Source of the DNA: a bacterium HR33
Lineage (GTDB): Bacteria; Gemmatimonadota; Gemmatimonadetes; Gemmatimonadales; GWC2-71-9
Assembly: GCA_002923375.1 (NCBI GenBank)
Contig: BEIJ01000002.1
Location: 434,001 to 498,000 of the forward strand
Length of the DNA stretch: 64,000 bases
Reading direction: 5' to 3'
In this document: one piece after another, positions 8,017 through 15,652 of the stretch
Numbering within the stretch: the stretch's first letter is position 1
How the letters are laid out: every line of letters begins with the position of its first letter
Translations under genes and position numbers: made by a program
The notes under the pieces: generated by a model
Seen by the model: the letters and a program-made list of their open reading frames with translations, nothing else
Told to the model about the DNA's origin: nothing
Database searches by the model: none

Positions 8017-9235
8017 GAGACTCCCATATAGTTGTCCGGTCTTGCTCTTATCCCTCTCCTCTCTGGCTGCGTGCGGAGCCGCGCAGGAGCAGGGAGCTGT
8101 GGTGCGTCCGGGTATCGAGGTTTTGCTGTCTGACTCGCTGCACCTCATCTCGGGGCTCCGGATCGGACTGCTGACCAACCAGACCGGGGTGGACCGGCAC
8201 GGAGTCGCCGACCTCGACCGGCTGCTGGCAGCCGGTGCGCAAGTTACTGCCATTTTCGCTCCGGAGCACGGGTATCGGGGGCTTTTGGACCAGGCGATTA
8301 TAGACCACGGGCTCGATTCCAGCACCGGGATCCGGATCTGGAGTCTTTACGGGGAAGTGCGGGCGCCCACTCCCGAGATGCTCGAGCCTCTGGACGCCGT
8401 GGTGATCGATCTCCAGGACATCGGGGCGAGACCCTACACCTACATTTCCACCGCGCTCTTGACCATGCAAGCTGCCGCTAAGCACGGCGTTCGGGTAATC
8501 CTCCTGGACCGGCCGAACCCGATCGGGGGGGTGCTGGTTCAGGGGCCGGTGCTGGATACGGCGTTCAGTTCTTTTGTGGGAATGCTCCCGGTCGCTATGC
8601 GTCACGGTATGACGATGGGTGAGCTGGCTCTGATGGGCAATCGGGTTCTGGGGTTGCAGGCGGATCTGGTAGTAGTTCCCGCGGCCGGCTGGAGGCGGAC
8701 TCTTTGGCTCGACCAGACCGGTCTGCCCTGGGTTCGCCCGTCTCCCAACATGCCTGACCTGGAAAGCGCGGCTCACTATCCGGGAACGGTGTTGTTCGAG
8801 GGTACCAATCTGTCGGTCGGGCGGGGCACTCCCGTCGCGTTTCAGGTGGTGGGCGCTCCCTGGCTTTCCCCCCGGGAAGTGATCGCCCGAATGGGTACGC
8901 TGCCGGGCGTGAGCGTGTCGGACACTGTGATTGTACCCCGCGCGCCCGGGGACGGCAAATACGACGGCGTGCAACTGCCCTCGGTCCGGTTGCGGGTGGC
9001 CGACCGGAGGATTTACGACCCGGTACGCGCGGCGGCGGCGTTGCTGGTGGCGGTTCGGGAGGTTCATCGGGACTCTTTGAAGATCGATGCTGGCCGGTTC
9101 GACCGCTTGGCCGGCGGAAGCGGGCTCCGAGGGGCGGTGGAATCGGGACTAGGGGCCGGAGAGATAGCGGCGTTGTGGGAGCAGGAACTTGCAAGCTTCC
9201 GCCGGCTCCGAGAGCAATTTCTGCTGTACCGTTGA
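8015..9235 (+). CDS. namZ: DUF1343 (NamZ-like) exo-beta-N-acetylmuramidase lipoprotein
   Basis: 406-residue member of the DUF1343/NamZ family (GH171), whose characterised member cleaves terminal MurNAc from peptidoglycan fragments. Family landmarks are GLRIGLLTNQTGVD, FAPEHGYRG with the conserved Glu-His, VVIDLQDIGARPYTY and LLDRPNPIGG. A signal peptide ending in the lipobox LSSLAAC indicates a lipid-anchored periplasmic or outer-membrane enzyme. It is divergent from nagZ, and the two ATG codons overlap by two bases. No good ribosome binding site is seen before this ATG. NamZ and NagZ together would degrade MurNAc-GlcNAc chains from the end. Confidence 0.85.
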   Translation: MRLPYSCPVLLLSLSSLAACGAAQEQGAVVRPGIEVLLSDSLHLISGLRIGLLTNQTGVDRHGVADLDRLLAAGAQVTAIFAPEHGYRGLLDQAIIDHGLDSSTGIRIWSLYGEVRAPTPEMLEPLDAVVIDLQDIGARPYTYISTALLTMQAAAKHGVRVILLDRPNPIGGVLVQGPVLDTAFSSFVGMLPVAMRHGMTMGELALMGNRVLGLQADLVVVPAAGWRRTLWLDQTGLPWVRPSPNMPDLESAAHYPGTVLFEGTNLSVGRGTPVAFQVVGAPWLSPREVIARMGTLPGVSVSDTVIVPRAPGDGKYDGVQLPSVRLRVADRRIYDPVRAAAALLVAVREVHRDSLKIDAGRFDRLAGGSGLRGAVESGLGAGEIAALWEQELASFRRLREQFLLYR

Positions 9236-9277
9236 GGCGGGGTTTGCGGTGGCGGTCTTGCGCTCCGCCCGGCTCGA

Positions 9278-9306
9278 TTGCCGGCCGCCGTCCGGGCCGT
9301 TATCGT
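9278..9306 (+). promoter_or_regulatory. Possible promoter for the pgsA-ino1 operon
   Basis: TTGCCG (9278-9283), a 17-base spacer, then TATCGT (9301-9306), about 25 bases before the ATG at 9332. Both boxes match the consensus only partly. The intergenic gap between namZ and this operon (9236-9331) holds no other clear signal. Confidence 0.35.
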
Positions 9307-9331
9307 TAGCCCTTGCCGATGGTCAAGTCTG

Positions 9332-10027
9332 ATGGGTCTTTTTCCGAGCTGGGTTCGTAGCCGGTTCGACGCAGCGGTAGCGCCCGTTGCCGGGTGGCTG
9401 AACGCGCTGGGGCTGAGTCCGAACCTGATTACGAGCGTTGGGGTGTTGTTGCTGTTGGGGTCGGGTTGGGCCTTTGCGGCGGGCGACGTGCGATTGGGCG
9501 GTCTGCTGCTGCTGTTGAGCGGTTTGTGCGACGCTCTGGACGGCAAGATGGCGCGGGCTTCAGGGCGGGCCACGGCGTTCGGGGCGTTTTACGATTCCAC
9601 CTTGGATCGGGTGGGAGAATCGGCGCTCTTTTTGGGGATCGCGTTGTTTTTCATATCCGGCGGGGTTCCCGCCCGGTTGGCGCCCACTGCGGCCGCGGCG
9701 GCGATTTCGGCTCTGGCTGCGGGGCTCTTGGTATCCTACACCCGAGCCAGGGCAGAAGGTCTGGGGCTGGAATGCAAGGTCGGGGTCGTGCAGCGGGCTG
9801 AAAGGGTGGTGGGTTTGGGAGCCCCCAGCTTGATCTTCGGTGCCGGGCCTCAAGGCCTGCTGTTGTTTGCGCTGGTGACGTCGCTGGCGATTTTCTCCGC
9901 GGTGACTGTGGTCCAGCGGGTAATACACGTTTACCGGCTTACGCGCGGCGGATCCGGAGAAAGCACTGCAAAGCGCCGGGCGCTGCGCTTGGCGGATACT
10001 GCAGCGAAAGGAAGAAGCGGTGACTGA
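9332..10027 (+). CDS. CDP-alcohol phosphatidyltransferase, probable phosphatidylinositol(-phosphate) synthase
   Basis: Integral membrane CDP-alcohol phosphatidyltransferase of about 231 residues with six or so hydrophobic segments. The complete catalytic motif D-x2-D-G-x2-A-R-x8-G-x3-D-x3-D is present, from CDALDGKMARA through DSTLD. It transfers a phosphatidyl group from CDP-diacylglycerol to an alcohol. The immediately downstream, 8-base-overlapping gene encodes inositol-3-phosphate synthase, so the acceptor is most likely inositol or inositol phosphate rather than glycerol phosphate. The open frame begins at a TTG at 9278, but that TTG is part of a possible promoter and the homology starts at MGLFPSWVRSRF, so the ATG at 9332 is preferred. 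Confidence 0.82.
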   Translation: MGLFPSWVRSRFDAAVAPVAGWLNALGLSPNLITSVGVLLLLGSGWAFAAGDVRLGGLLLLLSGLCDALDGKMARASGRATAFGAFYDSTLDRVGESALFLGIALFFISGGVPARLAPTAAAAAISALAAGLLVSYTRARAEGLGLECKVGVVQRAERVVGLGAPSLIFGAGPQGLLLFALVTSLAIFSAVTVVQRVIHVYRLTRGGSGESTAKRRALRLADTAAKGRSGD

Positions 10028-11351
10028 AAGAAATCCTCGACCGATCGCCCCGCCCGAGGGAAAGTTGGGGGTGTTGCTCGTGGGTCTGGGGGCGGTTGCT
10101 ACCACGTTCATTGCGGGTGTTGAGCTGATTAGGCGCGGAATGGCCAAGCCGATTGGTTCGCTGGCCGAGATGGGTACCATCCGTTTGGGCAAGCGAACCG
10201 AAGGACGGGTTCCGAAGATCAGGGAGTTCGTCCCGCTGGCGGCGCTGAACGACCTCGAGTTCGGCGCCTGGGATCCGATTCCGGACGACGGATATCGCTC
10301 GGCCCAGGTGGCCGGGGTGCTGGAGCAGCGGCATTTGGAGCCGATTGCCGATTTTCTGAAAGCGATCGTGCCGATGCCCGCGGTGTTCGACCGCCGGTAC
10401 GTGAAGAGACTGCAGGGAAGCAACGTAAAGAGCGGCAAAAACAAGCGGGAGCTAGCCGAGCAATTGCGGGAGGACATCCGGGCATTCAAGGAGAGACGTG
10501 GTTGCGATAGGCTGGTCATGATCTGGTGCGCCTCCACCGAGGTGTTCATTGCGCCTTCTGAGGTGCACGCGAGTCTCGCCGCCTTTGAGCGCGGCATGGA
10601 AGAGAACGACGACGGTATCGCTCCCTCGATGCTCTACGCCTGGGCCAGCCTGATGGAGGGTGTGCCCTTTGCCAACGGCGCCCCGAACCTCACGGTGGAC
10701 ACCCCCGCTTTGCAAGAACTCGCCTTGGAACGAGAGGTGCCGATTGCGGGGAAGGATTTCAAGACCGGGCAGACCCTGGTGAAGACGGTGATCGCTCCGA
10801 TGCTCAAGGCCAGGATGCTAGGGCTGTCAGGCTGGTATTCGACCAACATCCTGGGCAACCGGGACGGTGAGGTGCTGGACGATCCCGAGTCGTTCAAGAC
10901 CAAGGAGGAGTCCAAGCTGGGAGTACTGGAACACATTCTCCAGCCCGAGCTGTATCCCGATCTCTACGGCAATGTCTACCACAAGGTACGGATCAACTAC
11001 TATCCTCCCCGGGGAGACAACAAAGAGGGGTGGGACAATATAGATATTTTCGGATGGCTGGGATATCCGATGCAGATAAAGATCGATTTCCTCTGCAGGG
11101 ACTCCATCCTTGCAGCCCCGCTAGTGCTGGATCTGGCGCTCTTTTTGGATCTGGCGCAGCGGGCCCGGCTCCCGGGGATCCAGGAGTGGCTCTCTTTCTA
11201 CTTCAAGAGCCCCATGGCAGCTCCTCAATTGAAGCCGGAGCACGATCTCTTCATTCAACACACCAAGCTCAAGAACACTCTGAGATGGCTGATGGGTGAA
11301 GAGCAGATCACCCACCTGGGTGTGGAGTACTACGAGTACGAAAAGGTGTGA
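10020..11351 (+). CDS. ino1: Inositol-3-phosphate synthase
   Basis: Cytosolic NAD-dependent enzyme converting glucose 6-phosphate to 1D-myo-inositol 3-phosphate, 443 residues, full length. The N-terminal NAD-binding motif is GVLLVGLGAVATT. The conserved catalytic region has FKTGQTLVKT and GWYSTNILGNRDG, and the C terminus has GYPMQIKIDFLCRDSILAAPLVLDL. The GTG start at 10020 lies inside the stop region of the phosphatidyltransferase gene, so synthesis of the inositol headgroup and its attachment to lipid are translationally coupled. Inositol phospholipids are unusual in Gram-negative bacteria. Confidence 0.95.
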   Translation: MTERNPRPIAPPEGKLGVLLVGLGAVATTFIAGVELIRRGMAKPIGSLAEMGTIRLGKRTEGRVPKIREFVPLAALNDLEFGAWDPIPDDGYRSAQVAGVLEQRHLEPIADFLKAIVPMPAVFDRRYVKRLQGSNVKSGKNKRELAEQLREDIRAFKERRGCDRLVMIWCASTEVFIAPSEVHASLAAFERGMEENDDGIAPSMLYAWASLMEGVPFANGAPNLTVDTPALQELALEREVPIAGKDFKTGQTLVKTVIAPMLKARMLGLSGWYSTNILGNRDGEVLDDPESFKTKEESKLGVLEHILQPELYPDLYGNVYHKVRINYYPPRGDNKEGWDNIDIFGWLGYPMQIKIDFLCRDSILAAPLVLDLALFLDLAQRARLPGIQEWLSFYFKSPMAAPQLKPEHDLFIQHTKLKNTLRWLMGEEQITHLGVEYYEYEKV

Positions 11352-11779
11352 GCCTGGTTGAACTGGCGGTCGCGGTGATAGCCGCGGCTCTTGCCCTCGG
11401 AGAGCTGTGGTTTTTCCTGGGGCCCCGCCCCAAGCGCCAGCGGGTGCGCCCTTCCGCAGGAGTGATCCAGGAAATCGTGGTGACCACCCGCAACGGATTT
11501 CGTCCCGACACCATCCCCGTGGAGGCGGGGAAACCGGTCAAACTGCTGTTCTACCGGGACGAGGGGACCGACGGATCCGGGCGGGTGGTGATCGAAGGAG
11601 CGGGGATCGATCAGGAACTTCCTCCCTTCAAAATCACTCCCGTCACGTTCACGCCCAAAGAGCCCGGAGACTACAGCTTCCGAACCGATTCCGCCCCGCT
11701 GGTAGGTAGGGTGGTCGCGCAAGTCGGCAGAGACTCGGCGCGATCGAATTTGGGCAAGGGTCACGCCAAGCATGGCTAG
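11348..11779 (+). CDS. Membrane-anchored cupredoxin-like protein lacking the usual copper ligands
   Basis: 143 residues: one N-terminal transmembrane helix (about 3-25, ending WFFLGP), then a cupredoxin-like beta domain. The fold is recognisable from NGFRPDTIPVEAGKPVKLLF, the GIDQELPPF segment and FTPKEPGDYSF. This family normally sits beside copper-exporting P-type ATPases and carries a Cys/His in the first loop and a CGMGM-like ligand loop after the last strand. Here those positions read TDGSGRVV and FRTDSAPLVG, with no Cys, His or Met ligand. The protein contains no cysteine. It overlaps ino1 by 4 bases and the ATPase-like gene by 8 bases. Its function is unknown; loss of copper binding is inferred from my by-eye alignment. 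Confidence 0.65.
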   Translation: MSLVELAVAVIAAALALGELWFFLGPRPKRQRVRPSAGVIQEIVVTTRNGFRPDTIPVEAGKPVKLLFYRDEGTDGSGRVVIEGAGIDQELPPFKITPVTFTPKEPGDYSFRTDSAPLVGRVVAQVGRDSARSNLGKGHAKHG

Positions 11780-14306
11780 AGTATCCGCTAGTTTTCCGGT
11801 GGAGGGTCTGGTCTGCGGTACCTGCGCGGCCGCGGTCCAGAAAAAGCTGATCGAGGAACCAGGCGTCCTGGACGCCGCGGTCAACTTCGCCACGGGTAGA
11901 GCGACCGTGACCTTCGACGAGCAGCAGGTGCAGGTGTCGCGTCTGATAAAGGCTCTGCGCGAAGCGGGATACGACTCCGCCAAGGCCACCGTCAGCTTCG
12001 AGATCGAAAACATGTTTTATTCCACCGGGGCTTCCCGAGTGGAGCGGGAACTGGCGAAAGTCCCGGGCGTGATCCGGGCGGTGGCCAACCAAGCTACGGC
12101 GAGGGTCACGGTGGAGTATCTGCCCGGTTTGGTCACAGTTTCGGAATTGGAGGACGAGATCCGGAGTGCCGGTCTGGCAATCTCGCCTCCCTCGTCCCGC
12201 GAAGACGCTGCGAAGCGCCGCCTAAAAAAGTCGCGGAGCACAGCGCTGAAATTCACGACGGCGGCTTTTCTCACTCTGGTTACCCTGGTGGGGTCGCTTC
12301 CCCTGGCTGCCGACCGCACCGTGGCGGGACTCACCCTGACGGGTAACTTGGGGCCGGTCCTGGATGAACTGTTCCGGTCGCTTCTACCGCAGCTTTACCA
12401 ACTAGATCCCCGCCTGCTCAGGATCGGCCTCCTCGGGCTCACGCTTCCCACCGTGCTTTGGTGCGGGAGGGAGTTCTTTGCCCACGCATTAGGCGGTTTG
12501 AAATGCAGGACCGCGGATCCGGCCACGCTGGTCGCCTGGGGTATAGGTGCAGTTTTCGTTTACTCTCTGGTTGCGACGGTAATTCCGTTTGCGGCGCCAG
12601 AGCTGGCGCCGGCTGCGGGAGTGTATTTCGATGCGGTCAACGGAGCGGTGGCAGTGCTGCTGCTGGGCCGGTGGTTGGACTCGGGCAGCAAGGGGATCCT
12701 GGGGTGCTTTTTGGGAAGGTTGCACGATCTGCTACCCGAGCTTGCCAGAGTACAGAGGGAAGGGGTGGATACTCAGGTGCCGGTACAGGACGTGTTAGTG
12801 GGGGACCGAGTCATCGTGCAGCCGGGAGAAACGGTACCGGTTGACGGGGTGGTTTTGGAGGGCAGCTCCACGGTCGACGAGTCGGCGCTCAGCGGGGTGG
12901 GGAAGACGGCAAAAAAAGAGCCCGGACATCGAATCTTTGCCGGTAGTCTCAACCAGAGCGGTTCCCTGGTGATTCGAGCGGAAGCGGTCCGTCAGGACAC
13001 CGTGCTGGCTCAGATGGTACGTCTCCTGGAGGAAGCGCAGCTCGGCAAGACTCGCCGCCAGAGGCTGATCGAGAAGATTGCCGTTTTCGTGCCACCCTTC
13101 GTGATCGCGGTGAGTCTGGGTGCCTTCGCGGCGTGGTTTGCGCTGGCGGACTCTGCAGCGGTGCTGCTGGCCACTCTGGCCCTTGCGTCTGTCAGCTTGA
13201 TCGCCTGTCCCTGGGTGTTGTCCCTCGCCGCACCCGCTGCGGTCCTGGCTGGCTCGGGACGGGGTGCGGAGTACGGCATCCTGATCCGCGGCAGCGAGAC
13301 GATGGAAGCCCTGAAAAAAGTCGACACTTTTGTCTTTCATCGTACCGGTGCCATCACCGAAGGCAAGCCGGCGATCACGCACGTCCTCGGGGCCAAGAAG
13401 TCGGACGGTAGTGTAGTAGGGGCGGCGGACTTGTTGCGTCTGGCGGCCTCGGTGGAAGCGCGATCCAAGCACCCGTTGGCTCGGGCGGTGGTCGAGGCAG
13501 CCAGGGCCAAAGGGATCGAGCCTTTGCCCGTGGAACGCTACGTGGAGATGCCCGGCCGGGGCGTACGGGGTATAGTTGGCAAATATCTGGTAGAAGTGAT
13601 CAGCGTGCGGCATGCGAGGGAGCGGAGTTTGGATTTGGGGGCACTGGCTTCCGAGGCGGACAGTCACATGCTGAAGGGCCGTTCCAGTGTCGTCGTGGTG
13701 GTAAACGACACCGTTCAGGGCCTGATCGTGGTGGCGGATCCCTTGAAGTCCGGTGCCAAGCAGGCCATTGCGCGGCTAAAACAGATGGGATACCGGTTGT
13801 ATCTTTTGAGCGGCGAGACGCGCCAGGCGGCCACTTTGGCGGCGAAGGAAGTGGGTCTGGAACACGTGATCGCCGAGGTGGCTCCGGACGACAAGGTGGA
13901 AGAGATCCGCCGTCTCAGGAACGAGGGTAGGGTGGTGGCAGTGGTGGGTCATGGCCGTGAAGACGCCCTTTCTCTCTGGGAGGCGGATGTAGGGTTTGCG
14001 ATCGGCGCAGTGGGAGAGCCTGAGGTGGCGGCGGCGCAGGTGACGCTCCTGAGGGAGGATCTGGCGGCGGTACCGGCCGCGATGGAGTTGTCCCGCCGTA
14101 CGATCGCCGCCGGGCGCAATGGAGTTTTGGCGGCCGCCGCTTACCACCTCCTGGCTATTCCTCTGGCGGCCGGCCTGTTCTATCCTTGGTCGGGTTTTGT
14201 ATTGGGGCCGGTGCTGGCCGCGGCGGCGGCTTCGCTGGCCGGCTGGGCGGTTGCCAGGATGAGTTTGAGCGTGAGTAATTTTCGTCCTTCCACGGGTATG
14301 AGCTGA
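11772..14306 (+). CDS. P1B-type (CopA-like) ATPase homologue with substituted catalytic motifs (pseudo-ATPase)
   Basis: 844 residues with the full heavy-metal P-type ATPase layout: N-terminal metal-binding domain with CxxC (C15, C18), a second such domain without cysteines (about 80-150), membrane helices, actuator, P and N domains and two C-terminal helices. The key residues are changed. Phosphorylation motif DKTGT is HRTGA (H523), actuator TGES is SGVG (374-377), hinge GDGxND is GHGRED (726-731), membrane CPC is CPW (479-481), and the helix-7 YN pair is YH (791-792). N-domain features remain (SKHPLARAVV, PGRGVRG). The frame is intact. A working metal pump is unlikely; a regulatory, ATP-sensing or scaffold role is possible. 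The gene overlaps the cupredoxin gene by 8 bases. Confidence 0.85.
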   Translation: MARVSASFPVEGLVCGTCAAAVQKKLIEEPGVLDAAVNFATGRATVTFDEQQVQVSRLIKALREAGYDSAKATVSFEIENMFYSTGASRVERELAKVPGVIRAVANQATARVTVEYLPGLVTVSELEDEIRSAGLAISPPSSREDAAKRRLKKSRSTALKFTTAAFLTLVTLVGSLPLAADRTVAGLTLTGNLGPVLDELFRSLLPQLYQLDPRLLRIGLLGLTLPTVLWCGREFFAHALGGLKCRTADPATLVAWGIGAVFVYSLVATVIPFAAPELAPAAGVYFDAVNGAVAVLLLGRWLDSGSKGILGCFLGRLHDLLPELARVQREGVDTQVPVQDVLVGDRVIVQPGETVPVDGVVLEGSSTVDESALSGVGKTAKKEPGHRIFAGSLNQSGSLVIRAEAVRQDTVLAQMVRLLEEAQLGKTRRQRLIEKIAVFVPPFVIAVSLGAFAAWFALADSAAVLLATLALASVSLIACPWVLSLAAPAAVLAGSGRGAEYGILIRGSETMEALKKVDTFVFHRTGAITEGKPAITHVLGAKKSDGSVVGAADLLRLAASVEARSKHPLARAVVEAARAKGIEPLPVERYVEMPGRGVRGIVGKYLVEVISVRHARERSLDLGALASEADSHMLKGRSSVVVVVNDTVQGLIVVADPLKSGAKQAIARLKQMGYRLYLLSGETRQAATLAAKEVGLEHVIAEVAPDDKVEEIRRLRNEGRVVAVVGHGREDALSLWEADVGFAIGAVGEPEVAAAQVTLLREDLAAVPAAMELSRRTIAAGRNGVLAAAAYHLLAIPLAAGLFYPWSGFVLGPVLAAAAASLAGWAVARMSLSVSNFRPSTGMS

Positions 14307-14307
14307 G

Positions 14308-14598
14308 ATGCGCTACTTTCACCGAACTTCTATTCCGCCGGACGAGGTGCTCGCCGAAGCCGAGCGGTTCTTCTCGCGCAGTATGTCGCTTGCGGCGTCG
14401 GACAGGAGAAGGCGCGACTTTTCGGGCAACGTGGGTCGAATCACCGTCCGAGTGGGTGCCGAGGGAGGTCATTATACCCTGGTGACGGTGGAGACCGATC
14501 AAGTCGGGGAGAGCGAGGCGGACAAGATGGCCAAACGTTTTCTAGCGGTGGTGCACCAGCGGGCCCACCCCGAGCACCAGCTTCGCGGCGCATACTGA
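14308..14598 (+). CDS. Hypothetical protein, 96 residues
   Basis: Small, charged, soluble protein, not recognised. It begins MRYFHRTSIPPDEVLAEAE and has a central beta-rich stretch (GRITVRVGAEGGHYTLVTVETD) and a helical C-terminal part ending in a His-rich tail. It starts one base after the ATPase-like stop and lies 13 bases before pdhA, so it belongs to the same operon. There is no signal peptide, no membrane segment and no cysteine. Its tight position and lack of frame damage support a real gene. The function is unknown. Confidence 0.7.
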   Translation: MRYFHRTSIPPDEVLAEAERFFSRSMSLAASDRRRRDFSGNVGRITVRVGAEGGHYTLVTVETDQVGESEADKMAKRFLAVVHQRAHPEHQLRGAY

Positions 14599-14611
14599 TT
14601 CGGCTGCTCGG

Positions 14612-15652
14612 ATGGCTATCCGCCCCGCCACCGCAACGCCGCTTCCCGCGGGACTGGCCCGCGACGACCTGCTGGAGATCTACTATTACCTGCGCCTGAC
14701 CCGGTCCCTGGAAGAACGCCTGGCGGCTCTTTACCGGCAAGGCAAGGTGATCGGAGGTCTTTACCGCTCCCTGGGTCAGGAGGGAGAAAGCGTAGCCAGT
14801 GCCTATGCCTTGGAAGATGGCGACGTTCTCTCGCCGCTGACCCGCAATTTGGGCTCCATGCTGGTCATGGGAGCCAAGCCGGTGGAGATCCTGCGCCAGT
14901 ACATGGCCAAGGGGACCAGCCCCACGAGGGGCCGGGAGATGAACATTCATTTCAACGACTTGTCGCTCGGCTATTTGGGTCAGATTTCGCCGCTGGGCGA
15001 TATGGTCGCGGTCATGGCGGGGGTTGCGCTGAGCTTCAAGTTGAGGCGGGAGCGGCGGGTGGGGTTGGTTTACATCGGCGACGGGGGTACCTGCACCGGC
15101 GCCTTCCACGAGGGGGCCAACTTCGCTGCGGTGATGCGGGTCCCTCTGGTGGTGATCCTGGAGAACAACGGTTACGCGTACTCCACCCCCACCTACAAAG
15201 AGACGGCTATTCGGCGGCTGGCGCTGCGGGCCAAGGCGTACGGGGTGCCGGCGGTTACGGTCGATGGGAACGACGTGATAGCGGTGTACCAAGCCACCCG
15301 CGAGGCGGTGCAGCGGGCGCGGGCGGGGGAGGGGGTATCGTTCATAGAGGTGGTGACTTACCGGCGCAAGGGACACGCCGAGCATGACGATCAGCGCTAC
15401 CAGCCGAAGGAGGAGATCGAGGCGTGGGCGCAGCGGGATCCGATCGACCGCTATGTGGAACGCCTGCTGAAAGAAGGTTGGGCGGAGCGCGAGGAGCTGG
15501 AGCGGTTGGACGCGGAGGTATCGGCCGAGTTGGATGAGGCGGTGAGCCTGGCGGAACGGGAGCCGCCGCCGGATCCGGAGTCGGCTTTGGACGGGGTCTT
15601 TGCCGATCCCCCTAAGGCGGAACTGCTTTGGTTCAGGAGGCTGGGTGGCTGA
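14612..15652 (+). CDS. pdhA: Pyruvate dehydrogenase E1 component, alpha subunit
   Basis: Thiamine-diphosphate-dependent E1 alpha subunit of a 2-oxoacid dehydrogenase complex, 346 residues. The TPP/Mg motif runs from YIGDGGTCTGAFHEG to ILENNGYAYS (GDG-x-NN). LTRSLEERLAALYRQGKVIGGLY is the usual N-terminal core. The substrate is most likely pyruvate given the family resemblance, though branched-chain oxoacids are possible. The ATG at 14612 follows the 96-residue gene. The 3' end overlaps pdhB by 8 bases, as expected for equimolar alpha and beta subunits. Confidence 0.92.
   Translation: MAIRPATATPLPAGLARDDLLEIYYYLRLTRSLEERLAALYRQGKVIGGLYRSLGQEGESVASAYALEDGDVLSPLTRNLGSMLVMGAKPVEILRQYMAKGTSPTRGREMNIHFNDLSLGYLGQISPLGDMVAVMAGVALSFKLRRERRVGLVYIGDGGTCTGAFHEGANFAAVMRVPLVVILENNGYAYSTPTYKETAIRRLALRAKAYGVPAVTVDGNDVIAVYQATREAVQRARAGEGVSFIEVVTYRRKGHAEHDDQRYQPKEEIEAWAQRDPIDRYVERLLKEGWAEREELERLDAEVSAELDEAVSLAEREPPPDPESALDGVFADPPKAELLWFRRLGG

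Noticed and set aside
11772-14306. Calling the P-type ATPase a functional copper exporter
   Set aside because: The phosphorylated Asp, the actuator Glu, the hinge Asp and Asn and the membrane copper ligands are all replaced.
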